This document shows, in pieces, positions 18,840 to 27,680 of a stretch of 64,000 nucleotides of DNA (its first letter is position 1; every line of letters starts with the position of its first letter). Under the pieces are notes generated by a model. It was not told the origin of the DNA and did no database searches. It saw only the letters and a list, made by a program, of their open reading frames with translations. The stretch is taken from the NCBI RefSeq assembly GCF_900114645.1, contig NZ_FOTR01000006.1, positions 124,001 through 188,000 of the forward strand. The letters are read 5' to 3'. The stretch comes from Gracilibacillus orientalis. Its GTDB lineage: Bacteria > Bacillota > Bacilli > Bacillales > Amphibacillaceae. The position numbers and the translations under genes were made by a program.

Positions 18840-21800
18840 TTATTTAATTGTAATTTTCTCAACAGATTCCATATTATTTGATGTTACTTTAATAGAAATT
18901 TCTCCAGTAGCTATTGCTTTTAATTCTTTGGTTCCAGTATCAAAGATAGCAACATATTTACCGGACTTCTTAGCTTTTTCAAGTTTACTTCCTTTTCCCA
19001 CAAATACATCTTCACTGGCACCCCACATAACTGATGCTGGATAGTGAAGAGGAAATTCTAATTCGCCTTGTTGGTGTCCAATTGCACGAAGCTTTACGAT
19101 ATCTCCTACTTTCATTTCCTTCGGAGCATCAAGTATAACGGATTCCAGTAATGGACGAACTTCTGCTCGAATCCATTCGCTTCCTTTTACCTTACTATTA
19201 TCTGCTGCTTGTTCAGGACCTGCTGCTTTATCTGGAACAGGAGTAGGATCAACACCAAACAAATTCCAAGCATAAAATCCTCCACTTTCAGGTGAGCCGT
19301 ATGGTGCTTTTCCGGCTGACCCCACAACCATGTAAGGTACCCCTTCTACCCGTTCTAAATTTGCAACATGGGCATGTCCACTTATATATATCGCACCTTT
19401 TCCTTCTGACATTTGGCGGAAATCAGTCAGCCAGTTCTCTATCAACTCTGCCTCTTTCCTGTCAGAAAGCTGACTATTATTTGTCGGTAATGGATCACGT
19501 GTAGGATGATGTCCAAATACGACAACATTGTTGATGGATGAATCGGTTGCTGCATCATTCAAAGATTCTTTTAACTCTATCATTTGATCAAAATCACTCG
19601 TCCGGAAGCTTCCTGTAGAGGAATCCAGTAAAATAAATCTTGTCCCTTGATGATCAAAGCTATAACGATTCTCCTCAAAAACAGCTAAGAAATTATCCAG
19701 GTTTCCTGAGCCGACGATTTCATGATTACCAGGAGTATAATAAATAGGGAATTCATCTCCCACTTCCTCCTCTAATACTTGTTTCGCAAAAGCAAAGTCC
19801 TCTTCCCACGCTGTATCTACAAGATCCCCATTTATGACTAGAAAATCAGGATTTTCAGCAACAATTTGCTGCAAGGCTTCGCGAGCCATTTTCACCTGAG
19901 AACTATTTGGATTCTTGGCAACGAACTGACTATCAGATAAAACTGCGAATTTCCAGCGATCATCAGAAATCTTAGTATTTTGAAGGATGAGTGGATCTTC
20001 TTCTACCTCAACTGGTTCTGGAATCTCAATAGAAGGTGGTACTTCGACCGTTAAATCATCAATAATCAACCGCCCTGTATACTGCTCATTAGAATTGGTT
20101 TCCACTGGATAAATACGCCACAATTTCACCGGGTATTGAATTCCCTCAGGTAAGCTGGTTTCAACGTATTTCCAGCCAGTCCAGTTAACTTGACTCGCTA
20201 ATGTTAGTGTGTAATTGGTACCTGAAGCATCCTCGATTACTGTACGGAGCCATGCCCCATTCCCATCACCATGTACCCACATCCCTATCTTTTGCACATC
20301 ACCTGGAAGTTCCAGTTTCGGTGAAGCCTGTAAATAAGCAGCACGAGTAGCTGTAGTTGATGAAAAATCATAACTTAACTGCATTCCATTTCCATTTCGG
20401 CCTGTGACCACTTCCATCGATGCATCAACATTGGAAGGATATTTCGTAGCTGTCCATCCTGCACCTGTCTCAAAATCAGAAATGTTCTCTGTCGTTAAAC
20501 CAATTGTAACTGGAAGAAGTGTCTCTTTCTCCTGTACTTTTACCGATAGAGTTGTTGACTGGCCATCTTGTAATGGCTCAACTGTAAAAGTTCCATCTTC
20601 TAATTCTTCTACATTAATAACTGATTCATCGTATGATATTCGAATATCTCTTGCTTCAATTGGCGCAGAATACCCATCTTTATCATAACCAATTACAGAA
20701 AACTTCTCTTCTCTTCCCATTTCAGTCCCGAGATAGGACTTTGTTGTTTCGATTCTATCCAACTTACCTAGAACCGTAATTTCTGATGTTCCTTTTGCTG
20801 ATTTAATCTGTGCTTCAGCAACTGCCTTTCCAGATTTATTGGCATAGAACACACCATTTTTATCAAAAGAACCAACATTTCCAGGAAGTGCCTGCCATCT
20901 TATTCCCTCCACATCGACTGGGGAATAATTTTCATCATGACCTTGTCCAATAAAACTTCTGCTTAAATCAGGGAAAACACGGTTACTAAATTCAGATTCT
21001 GATACCGTTTCAACAGCAAAGTTTGTCAACTTGCCGCTACCTTCCTCAGCAAAAATACCAATACCATTGGGTACTGCCCTTTCCGATCCATCGGAAGGAT
21101 TGTTTACAACTTCTGCATCTTCAGAACCAGGTGGTCGAGCAACCATCGTTGATGATCCGCCGCCATCAATATTTAAAGCCTGACGTGCCCCATTTTCTTT
21201 CATCAGTTGGGCCAATTCTTGATAAGTCATCCCACGGCTAGCCATTTGACGACCATCAACTAATGCTAAAATCATTGTTTTACCATCTTCTGAAAATCCT
21301 ACAGCCGTTCTTGGTGCAGCTGTGCTGTCATCCAGATTCTCTGTAATTTCACCATTTTCCATTAGCTTTACATTACCACCAACAGCGAATTCCATTAACG
21401 TATCACCGTCAACCTTTGGTGCATAAGAGACAGAAACCTCATCACCTATAACAAGACTTTTTAGTAAATTAGCTCCATCCTCACGACCTACGAGCACATA
21501 TGAGTTTTCATCAATCTGATTTTGCCCTATCCGATCCGAAACTTCAACTACTACTCCATCTTGCACCGTTACTTCATATACAGAACTTCCTCCATCAGGA
21601 CGCGACTCTTCTCCCCACAAGGATGTATAAAAACCCATTCCATTTTCAGGAATACTGGATTGGTTGAGAGCTTCTAATGGAACGTCACCATCTGGAAGCT
21701 GTACGATCCCTTCAAGGAATATATCAGTAATTTCACCTACCCCTTCCTTATTGACTCCAGCTGATAACGTGTGAGAACCCTGTGGTCCTTTAATCAATTC

Positions 21801-22244
21801 ACTGTCTTGAATCATTGTCCCTAATGGTGAATTGGTACGATTAATATCGAAAAAATCACCATTTACACCTCCAACAGCTCCATCCTGTTTTGCCATTTCA
21901 GACAGCGGACTGGCTTCCGTGACTTCACCGGGATAAAGCAAATCAGCGGATACTGCATCATTCGACAAATCCACTGTCATAACTTTCCCATTTAGCCAGC
22001 CCCGTGCATCAAAACGCTCAAAACTAATTAGCTGAATTCCAGGCCCAATTATTGTTTTTTCTTCATTTGCTAGAAGCGTTTTCCCCTCCGGACCAACCGT
22101 AACAATTGGCTCCGTACGATCTGATGAAGCAGATCGAGCTTCTGAGACAGGACTTGCTTTCGCATTCACCTGAATTGATGGTGTAAACGAAACCAAAATA
22201 ACAATTACCGCGAATAATACACTTAACCAATGTTTGCTATTAAT
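18840..22244 (-). CDS. Secreted phosphodiester glycosidase / metallophosphoesterase multidomain protein, apparent ATT start
   Basis: A very large exported protein (1134 residues). From the ATT at 22244 it has a full signal peptide: NSKHW, hydrophobic core LSVLFAVIVILVSFTP, cleavage site VNAKA. Domains: phosphodiester glycosidase (NAGPA-like, about 45-395) with 'GGVNGDFFD', 'PRTAVGFSEDGKTMILALVD' and 'LNIDGGGSSTMV'; Ig-like segments (about 400-580); a jelly-roll/carbohydrate-binding-like region (about 588-738, from 'DFETGAGW'); a calcineurin-like phosphoesterase (about 763-985) with 'LSDSQF', 'VINGDLVDT', 'TPGNHE', 'VVFGHHPT' and 'SGHAHV'; and a C-terminal Ig-like region. The likely job is removing sugar-phosphate or phosphodiester units from envelope polymers; the substrate is unknown. 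The frame has no ATG, GTG or TTG before the TTG at 22196, which would cut the signal peptide in half. GAGGGGAG sits six bases before the ATT. Confidence 0.8.
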   Translation of the reverse strand: MNSKHWLSVLFAVIVILVSFTPSIQVNAKASPVSEARSASSDRTEPIVTVGPEGKTLLANEEKTIIGPGIQLISFERFDARGWLNGKVMTVDLSNDAVSADLLYPGEVTEASPLSEMAKQDGAVGGVNGDFFDINRTNSPLGTMIQDSELIKGPQGSHTLSAGVNKEGVGEITDIFLEGIVQLPDGDVPLEALNQSSIPENGMGFYTSLWGEESRPDGGSSVYEVTVQDGVVVEVSDRIGQNQIDENSYVLVGREDGANLLKSLVIGDEVSVSYAPKVDGDTLMEFAVGGNVKLMENGEITENLDDSTAAPRTAVGFSEDGKTMILALVDGRQMASRGMTYQELAQLMKENGARQALNIDGGGSSTMVARPPGSEDAEVVNNPSDGSERAVPNGIGIFAEEGSGKLTNFAVETVSESEFSNRVFPDLSRSFIGQGHDENYSPVDVEGIRWQALPGNVGSFDKNGVFYANKSGKAVAEAQIKSAKGTSEITVLGKLDRIETTKSYLGTEMGREEKFSVIGYDKDGYSAPIEARDIRISYDESVINVEELEDGTFTVEPLQDGQSTTLSVKVQEKETLLPVTIGLTTENISDFETGAGWTATKYPSNVDASMEVVTGRNGNGMQLSYDFSSTTATRAAYLQASPKLELPGDVQKIGMWVHGDGNGAWLRTVIEDASGTNYTLTLASQVNWTGWKYVETSLPEGIQYPVKLWRIYPVETNSNEQYTGRLIIDDLTVEVPPSIEIPEPVEVEEDPLILQNTKISDDRWKFAVLSDSQFVAKNPNSSQVKMAREALQQIVAENPDFLVINGDLVDTAWEEDFAFAKQVLEEEVGDEFPIYYTPGNHEIVGSGNLDNFLAVFEENRYSFDHQGTRFILLDSSTGSFRTSDFDQMIELKESLNDAATDSSINNVVVFGHHPTRDPLPTNNSQLSDRKEAELIENWLTDFRQMSEGKGAIYISGHAHVANLERVEGVPYMVVGSAGKAPYGSPESGGFYAWNLFGVDPTPVPDKAAGPEQAADNSKVKGSEWIRAEVRPLLESVILDAPKEMKVGDIVKLRAIGHQQGELEFPLHYPASVMWGASEDVFVGKGSKLEKAKKSGKYVAIFDTGTKELKAIATGEISIKVTSNNMESVEKITIK

Positions 22245-22250
22245 ATAAAT

Positions 22251-22260
22251 CTCCCCTCTC
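22251..22260 (-). promoter_or_regulatory. Ribosome binding site that supports an ATT start
   Basis: The minus strand reads GAGAGGGGAG, then ATTTAT, then ATT AAT AGC AAA. This is the only Shine-Dalgarno-like tract near the signal-peptide coding region. The frame upstream is closed by TAG at 22260-22262. Confidence 0.6.
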
Positions 22261-22474
22261 TATCGTTTCTCTATGAAAATTCTAGCAAATAAATATTAAG
22301 AAATAGTATGATTTTTATAAACTTTTTTAGTCCAAAAGTATCTAATTTGTTAACTGAATATATTTAATTATTAAGAAAATATTGAGTGATATTCAAGGAT
22401 GCAACTCAAAATAGTAGGAATATCTTGGAAGGCCTCCACAGGTGAATGATGGAAGTGATTGAACAAATTAAAAT

Positions 22475-22503
22475 AGGCTATCGATGGGGTATCGACAGCC
22501 TAG
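22475..22503 (-). terminator. Possible terminator after the 84-aa gene
   Basis: The minus strand reads TAGGCTGTCGATA CCC followed by an imperfect complement ATCGATAGCCTA and TTTTAATTT. The stem has one bulge. The remaining sequence back to 22260 (AT-rich) shows nothing else recognisable. Confidence 0.5.
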
Positions 22504-22530
22504 AATCTAATATCATATTGGTTCCTTTTC

Positions 22531-22785
22531 TTACTTTCTTATCTTATTATAATAATTAACTCCAAATTGAGACCCCTCTGCTACCATATCGGTATTTTCT
22601 AAATTATCTTTACCTGGGTCTCCAGCTGCTTCAAGTGGCAAGTTGGATTGATTAGTTTGAAATGTATTTCTCCATTCATTCCATTTATTCATCATTCTCT
22701 CTCTTTTAGACTTATCCATTAGTACAAAAGAAAGAGTAGCTATACCAGTGGCTCCAAGCATTCCAATAACACTTCTTTTACGCAT
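22531..22785 (-). CDS. Small single-span membrane protein, unknown
   Basis: 84 residues starting MRKRSVIGMLGATGIATLSF, with one hydrophobic segment (about 5-22), then basic 'MDKSKRERMMNKWNEWRN' and a polar, acidic C-terminus. ATGs also occur at 22794 and 22791, but AGAGGA lies best spaced for the ATG at 22785. I do not recognise a family. A small membrane protein of the cell envelope or spore is possible. It is monocistronic, divergent from ylaI. Confidence 0.65.
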   Translation of the reverse strand: MRKRSVIGMLGATGIATLSFVLMDKSKRERMMNKWNEWRNTFQTNQSNLPLEAAGDPGKDNLENTDMVAEGSQFGVNYYNKIRK

Positions 22786-22945
22786 GTTCATCATCCTCTC
22801 TTATTTCTCTTCTTACTATACCTATACCCAGACATTATTCGTTAAAAACGTATTTTGCTTTTCACAACTATGGTAAATATGAAAAATGTGAAATTTGTGT
22901 TACAATAATAAAAAATAGGTATTTGTATATATTTGAGGTGAAACA

Positions 22946-23152
22946 ATGCGAGTAAAATGCGTGATATGCGATACAATAAAGAAAATAGATAATGATTGTC
23001 CCAAAGCTAAAAAATTGCGTAATAGATTAATACACACATATATGTGTCCTGAATGCGATCAACGCATTGAAGAAAATACGATCAAAAGGCATAAAACTGG
23101 TAATTTCAAACTTTATCGAAAAAAAGAAGTACAAGACCAATATTTATCTTAA
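22946..23152 (+). CDS. ylaI: YlaI zinc-ribbon protein
   Basis: A 68-residue protein with two CxxC pairs, 'CVICD' and 'CPEC', and the conserved 'KKLRNRLIHTYMC', identifying the YlaI (DUF2197) family. It probably binds one zinc ion. Function unknown. GAGGTGAAACA precedes the ATG. The tail 'GNFKLYRKKE' is also conserved. It is convergent with ylaH, with a shared terminator. Confidence 0.85.
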   Translation: MRVKCVICDTIKKIDNDCPKAKKLRNRLIHTYMCPECDQRIEENTIKRHKTGNFKLYRKKEVQDQYLS

Positions 23153-23235
23153 TATAAACGTTTTGTTCACTTGAAGCCTTTCAGTTCAATTAAATTATCA
23201 AAAAAGAAATAATTCTATATTTATTTTTCTATCTA

Positions 23236-23269
23236 AAAAGGCTGAGCAGTCATTGCTCAGCCTTTTTGT
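23236..23269. terminator. Shared terminator of ylaI and ylaH, inside the ylaH 3' end
   Basis: AAAAAGGCTGAGCA / TGCTCAGCCTTTTT. On the minus strand the first arm encodes the last residues of YlaH (Lys-Ala-Glu-Gln), and the stop codon TGA falls in the loop. Confidence 0.85.
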
Positions 23270-23633
23270 TATTATTGTGTTTTCGTTCTTGAGATAGCCT
23301 TAGACGATAGACTCCCATTATCACTGCGATAATAAACAAACTTTCTGCTAGCGGGAGATTTAGGCCGAATATTAATGTTAAAAAGAATGTCCCGATAATT
23401 AATATGATATAGATAACCAATGATTTAAGCGGTGGAAGCTTTTTGGCAAAACCAAATTTATATGCCAATATAGCGAAAATAACAACCGTTAGGTAAAGAA
23501 GCATAAAACCTGTGATTAAACTAGCCATCTCGCCTTCATCTGCTACGTTTACTTCCCCACCTAAACCACTCATAAAAAAATCAGCTACTGGCCATAGATT
23601 GTCGGGTACTTGAATTACTGTTTCTCTTTGCAT
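23250..23633 (-). CDS. ylaH: YlaH-like membrane protein
   Basis: A 127-residue protein with three helices: 'LITGFMLLYLTVVIFAILAY', 'SLVIYIILIIGTFFLTLIFG' and 'LAESLFIIAVIMGVYRLRL'. The link 'KFGFAKKLPPLKS' is the family signature. Function unknown. GGAGGTTTCAC precedes the ATG at 23633, so the longer open frame to 23663 is not used. Its last codons form one arm of the terminator. Confidence 0.82.
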   Translation of the reverse strand: MQRETVIQVPDNLWPVADFFMSGLGGEVNVADEGEMASLITGFMLLYLTVVIFAILAYKFGFAKKLPPLKSLVIYIILIIGTFFLTLIFGLNLPLAESLFIIAVIMGVYRLRLSQERKHNNNKKAEQ

Positions 23634-23752
23634 GTGAAACCTCCAAATTCTACATTCAAACAAATCTATTATACTTTAATCATCTGATAAATACAATTTC
23701 TATTAAAGATATGATATGCTATGAATGACGACTATATATTAGAGGTGACATA

Positions 23753-23923
23753 ATGAATTTTCAATTCTCAAAATTTCTATTAGCATTATGTGTTATTTTA
23801 GCATTTTCTGCTGCAGGCGTTGGTGTAGCACTAAGAAGCACTTGGTTTATCGTCATTGCATTTCTGGTTGGTTTTGGACTAATGGGATACGGTATATCAC
23901 TTAAGAAAAAGGAAGCCAGTTAA
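23753..23923 (+). CDS. ylaF: YlaF family small membrane protein (DUF5325)
   Basis: A 56-residue protein: two hydrophobic segments, 'FLLALCVILAFSAAGVGVAL' and 'FIVIAFLVGFGLMGYGISL', then a KKKEAS tail. AGAGGTGACATA precedes the ATG. Length, topology and position between ylaH and yktC match YlaF; the gene typA/bipA (ylaG), present in B. subtilis at this point, is absent. Function unknown. Confidence 0.75.
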   Translation: MNFQFSKFLLALCVILAFSAAGVGVALRSTWFIVIAFLVGFGLMGYGISLKKKEAS

Positions 23924-23959
23924 AAATACTAGCAATCATAAGACTGCTAGTATTTTTTT
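23922..23959. terminator. Bidirectional terminator between ylaF and yktC
   Basis: AAATACTAGCA, a loop, TGCTAGTATTTTTTT. It touches the ylaF stop codon on one side and the yktC stop codon on the other. Confidence 0.85.
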
Positions 23960-24761
23960 ATTTAAATTCAATATATTCATCGAGCAGTTGGTGTTTAATC
24001 TTGCTATTACACGTTAAAATGGTGTTTTTTTCTAAAAGGTTTACAGGCTTTCCATTAGCCTGAATAGTAACCCCACCTACTTCTTCTACAAGAATCAAAC
24101 CTGCAGCAAAATCCCACGGAGCTAATCTCATCGTCAGATAAGCATCGATTATACCTTCTGCTACAAATGCAAATTCTAATGCTGCTGAACCATAAGACCT
24201 CGTTCCACGACTATCTTTAATTAATTGCTGCACTTTCTTTTCATTTATTCGTTTATTTTCACAAGCTAAGGAACTATTTAATGCTATAATGCTTGTTTCT
24301 ATATTAACTTGTTCACCTAATGGTGGCAGCTTGTCCTGATTTCGATATGCGCCTTCACCTTTTTTCCCGCTATACAATACATCTTCCATGACATTATAAA
24401 TCAAACCTATTTCTCCAATGCCTTCATGAAAAATACCAATCGAAATCGCAAAATTTCGTTTTTGATGTACAAAATTCATCGTACCATCAATAGGATCAAT
24501 AATCCATATCGTTCCTTCTAACGACTCTACTTTATCACCATATCCTTCTTCACCGACTATAGAGTGAGTGGGATATTTTTCTCTTATTTTTCCAGCGAAA
24601 AATTGCTCTGTTGATCGATCTACTGCGGTTACAAGATCGTTCGCATCTGATTTAGTATCAATTTGGTATTGGTCATCTATTTGATCACGTATTTGCTTAC
24701 CAGCTTGATAAACCCATTTTTTTGCATCTTCAAAAATTAATTGCCGAGTGGCTTCATCCAT
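23958..24761 (-). CDS. yktC: Inositol monophosphatase family protein YktC
   Basis: A 267-residue Mg-dependent phosphatase of the IMPase/SuhB family. Motifs: 'HSIVGEEGYGD' (metal-binding Glu), 'TIWIIDPIDGTMNFVH' (the DPIDGT signature near residue 85) and 'LAPWDFAAGLILVEEVGG' (WDxAAG near 210). It hydrolyses inositol phosphates or similar sugar phosphates, including NADP in some relatives; the true substrate cannot be told. The ATG at 24761 follows GGAGGAAGG; a TTG three bases earlier is also in frame. Confidence 0.88.
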   Translation of the reverse strand: MDEATRQLIFEDAKKWVYQAGKQIRDQIDDQYQIDTKSDANDLVTAVDRSTEQFFAGKIREKYPTHSIVGEEGYGDKVESLEGTIWIIDPIDGTMNFVHQKRNFAISIGIFHEGIGEIGLIYNVMEDVLYSGKKGEGAYRNQDKLPPLGEQVNIETSIIALNSSLACENKRINEKKVQQLIKDSRGTRSYGSAALEFAFVAEGIIDAYLTMRLAPWDFAAGLILVEEVGGVTIQANGKPVNLLEKNTILTCNSKIKHQLLDEYIEFK

Positions 24762-24902
24762 CAACCTTCCTCCATTCTCCTTATGATAAATACTATTTTA
24801 GCAAATATTCAATCAATTTAAAAATGTATACTATTTCTTTGCAAACAGATAATAATTAATATAATATTAAAATGATACTAGATAAATAGAAAGGTGAACA
24901 AG

Positions 24903-25523
24903 ATGACATTTAATGGATTTCAACAAAAAGATTTCGAAACATTCCAGATCGATGGACTTGATGAACGTATGGAAGCAATTCAAGAACGAATTCAACCAAA
25001 ATTCAGAAGTATATATAAAGAAATTGCAGACGATTTAGATGCATTAACTGAACGTGAAATGCATTTACACATCGCTAAGCATGCCAGACGTACAGTTAAC
25101 CCACCAAAAGATACTTGGTCGGCTTACTGTCATAACAAACGCGGATATAAAAAACATCCACACTTCCAAGTTGGTTTATGGGGTGATAATCTCTTCATTT
25201 GGTTAGCATATATTTATGAATTGCCACACAAAAGTGAAATTGCGGAGAAATTTTTAAGTGAAATCGATGATATTAAGGAAACAGTTCCTGAAGATTATCA
25301 TATTGCATTTGATCATATGAAAAATGAAGCTTTCCCCCTTTCTGAAACAGATTTACAAAAAGGATTGGAACGTTTTAAGAAAGTTAAAAAAGCTGAGTTC
25401 TTAATCGGCCGTAAAATTGACGCAAATGATCCTTTGTTACAAGATGGAGAAAAGCTAATACAGACCATTAAAGAGACTTTTCAGACATTAGCACCGTTAT
25501 ACCGTTCATCAATGAATCTTTAG
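24903..25523 (+). CDS. yktB: YktB (UPF0637) protein
   Basis: A 206-residue soluble protein matching UPF0637: 'FRSIYKEIADDLDAL', 'ARRTVNPPKDTWSAYCHNKR' and 'HFQVGLWGDNLFIWLAYIYE'. Function unknown. The ATG at 24903 follows AAAGGTGAACAAG; a GTG nine bases upstream overlaps the ribosome binding site. Divergent from yktC, as in B. subtilis. A family 2 repeat follows its stop codon directly. Confidence 0.85.
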   Translation: MTFNGFQQKDFETFQIDGLDERMEAIQERIQPKFRSIYKEIADDLDALTEREMHLHIAKHARRTVNPPKDTWSAYCHNKRGYKKHPHFQVGLWGDNLFIWLAYIYELPHKSEIAEKFLSEIDDIKETVPEDYHIAFDHMKNEAFPLSETDLQKGLERFKKVKKAEFLIGRKIDANDPLLQDGEKLIQTIKETFQTLAPLYRSSMNL

Positions 25524-25529
25524 TGATTT

Positions 25530-25580
25530 TAAAGTGAGACTTCCATCAGTGGGGAATTCACGGACGATTAGTACCGTGTA
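25530..25580 (+). repeat. Interspersed repeat family 2, short copy
   Basis: Begins AAAGTGAGACTTCCATCAGT and ends with ACGGACGATTAGTACC. It starts 7 bases after the yktB stop codon, on the same strand as yktB. Compare 7281-7402 and 52646-52693. Confidence 0.75.
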
Positions 25581-25599
25581 AATATTTAGTAGGTCATTC

Positions 25600-25645
25600 A
25601 AAAAAGCTTAAAGTGCATAAATACAGGCACTCTAAGCTTTTTTGT
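25600..25645. terminator. Terminator between yktB and yktA
   Basis: AAAAAGCTTAAAGTGC, a 10-base loop, GCACTCTAAGCTTTTTT, with one mismatch/bulge. Works for both converging genes. Confidence 0.82.
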
Positions 25646-25667
25646 TGATTTTCTTTAAATGACTTCA

Positions 25668-25937
25668 TTACATTTTAACGATATCTCTAGGAGATAATTC
25701 TTTGGCTTTTTTGATAACACGGAAAGGGACATAACCTGATTGTTTTTCGAATTTTTTATCTAATTGTTTTTCTTCACTTTTGGAAGGTACGATCTCTTTA
25801 TATCGATTGTATGCTGCCACTAAGTCTTGTTTCTCTACCCCTTTTTCATATGCTTTTTCAATTAAGGAAAAATAATTAACGACATCGACAATTTCTTCAG
25901 TCGCCCAAGTTTCATCAATAGGATAACTATAATTCAT
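25668..25937 (-). CDS. yktA: YktA (UPF0223) protein
   Basis: An 89-residue cytoplasmic protein that fits UPF0223: 'YSYPIDETWATEEIVDVVNY', 'GVEKQDLVAAYNRYKEIVPS' and 'SGYVPFRVIKKA'. No known role. GAGGTGTTGTAA precedes the ATG. Monocistronic, divergent from speA. Confidence 0.85.
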   Translation of the reverse strand: MNYSYPIDETWATEEIVDVVNYFSLIEKAYEKGVEKQDLVAAYNRYKEIVPSKSEEKQLDKKFEKQSGYVPFRVIKKAKELSPRDIVKM

Positions 25938-26087
25938 TTACAACACCTCACGATTGGATTCGCCCGTATTTTAACATGTTCATTTTAGAAAGTATAGCGA
26001 TTTAAGATATAACTAGCTATTCATAGATGGATTTGCTATAATACGTTTTGCTTTATATTTTTATGTTAAAGGAGCTCACAGCAAAGC

Positions 26088-27557
26088 ATGAATCAGAATG
26101 ATACTCCACTGTTTAGTGGTTTACTACAACATATACAAAAAGATCCTAAGGCATTCCATATACCCGGACATAAAGCTGGTAAAGGAATGGATCCGGCATT
26201 CCGAGAATTTATCGGATATAATGCACTTGCAATCGATTTAATTAATATAGAACCATTAGATGATTTGCACCACCCTGGAGGGATCATCAAAGAAGCACAA
26301 CAATTAGCTGCAACTGCTTTCGGAGCTGATCATACCTTTTTTTCTGTACAAGGAACAAGTGGTGCGATTATGACGATGATTCTTAGTGTATGTAATCCTG
26401 GCGATAAAATTATAGTACCGAGGAATATTCATAAATCGGTATCGTCTGCTATTATTTTTTCCGGTGCGATACCTATATTTATCCACCCGGAATTAGATCA
26501 TTCACTGGGTATTTCACATGGAATAACACCAAACGCAGTCACTAAAGCTTTACAAGCACACCCCGATGCAAAGGCTGTTCTTGTTATCAATCCTACTTAT
26601 TTCGGTATTGCTGCTGACTTAAAACAAATTGTAAGTATTGCTCATCAATTTAATGTACCAGTTTTAGTTGATGAAGCCCATGGTGTGCATATTCATTTTC
26701 ATGATAAACTCCCGTTATCAGCGATGCAGGCAGGCGCAGATATGGCAGCTACCAGCGTCCACAAACTAGGTGGCTCCCTTACCCAAAGTTCTGTACTAAA
26801 TGTTAAAGCAGGTCTGGTTAATCACGATCGTGTCCAAACAGTTATGTCGATGTTAACTACGACATCTACTTCATATATTCTGTTGGCATCATTAGATGTC
26901 GCAAGAAAATATTTATATCAACATGGAACAGAATTGTTAACCAAAACATTAGAGAAAGCTGCCATTGTAAGGCATAAAATTAATCAAATTTCTCATCTAT
27001 ATAGTCCCGGAGAAGAATTATTAGGTACAGAGGCAACCTTTGATTATGACCCAACAAAAATTATTATTTCAGTAAAAAATCTAGGGATAACTGGACATGA
27101 TGCAGAAGTTTGGTTAAGGAGTAACTACCAAATAGAGGTAGAATTATCCGACATGTATAATATTTTATGTATTTTAACACCTGCTGATAACAATGAAGAT
27201 GTATCACACCTATTACATGCTTTAAAACACTTATCCTTACATTATGAAAAAAGCGCTAATCTACAAGAAGTTAAAGTTTCTGTAGCTGATATCCCTATTC
27301 TGGCAGTAAGCCCCAGAGATGCTTTTTATGCAGCATATGAAGTGATACTTTTACATGAGTCTGCTGGCAGAATCAGTGCAGAATCTATTATGGTCTACCC
27401 ACCCGGAATTCCTATTTTTATTCCGGGTGAGATAATATCGGAAGAAAACCTAGACTATATCTCCGAAAACATTAATTCAGGTTTACCTGTTCAAGGTTTA
27501 GAGGATGAAACTTTGACTACTGTGCGCGTACTGAAAGAACGAGTAGCTTTCAAATAA
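26088..27557 (+). CDS. speA: Arginine (Orn/Lys/Arg) decarboxylase, SpeA type
   Basis: A 489-residue PLP enzyme of the fold-type I Orn/Lys/Arg decarboxylase family; the B. subtilis counterpart makes agmatine for spermidine synthesis. Visible are 'HIPGHKAGKG' (about 24-33), 'FSVQGTSGAIMTMI', 'VLVDEAHGVHIHF' (PLP-contacting Asp195, His198) and the Schiff-base lysine in 'TSVHKLGGSLTQSS' (Lys226). The C-terminal decarboxylase domain ends with 'VYPPGIPIFIPGEIISEENL'. Substrate (Arg versus Lys) follows synteny with yktA/B, not the sequence itself. The ribosome binding site AAAGGAG is 13 bases from the ATG, longer than usual. Confidence 0.88.
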   Translation: MNQNDTPLFSGLLQHIQKDPKAFHIPGHKAGKGMDPAFREFIGYNALAIDLINIEPLDDLHHPGGIIKEAQQLAATAFGADHTFFSVQGTSGAIMTMILSVCNPGDKIIVPRNIHKSVSSAIIFSGAIPIFIHPELDHSLGISHGITPNAVTKALQAHPDAKAVLVINPTYFGIAADLKQIVSIAHQFNVPVLVDEAHGVHIHFHDKLPLSAMQAGADMAATSVHKLGGSLTQSSVLNVKAGLVNHDRVQTVMSMLTTTSTSYILLASLDVARKYLYQHGTELLTKTLEKAAIVRHKINQISHLYSPGEELLGTEATFDYDPTKIIISVKNLGITGHDAEVWLRSNYQIEVELSDMYNILCILTPADNNEDVSHLLHALKHLSLHYEKSANLQEVKVSVADIPILAVSPRDAFYAAYEVILLHESAGRISAESIMVYPPGIPIFIPGEIISEENLDYISENINSGLPVQGLEDETLTTVRVLKERVAFK

Positions 27558-27558
27558 A

Positions 27559-27607
27559 GGAAAACTAAGGCTTTCGCTAAGTAATAGTGAAAGCCTTAGT
27601 TTTTTAA
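27559..27607 (+). terminator. Terminator of speA
   Basis: A long stem, AAAACTAAGGCTTTCGCTA and its near-complement, followed by TTTTTT, starts at the speA stop codon. Confidence 0.88.
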
Positions 27608-27680
27608 CAGTATGGTTACCATGATTAGCTAATGGGGTTTAATAACGTAGGAAAACAAATATATGAATAACCTTTTTAGT

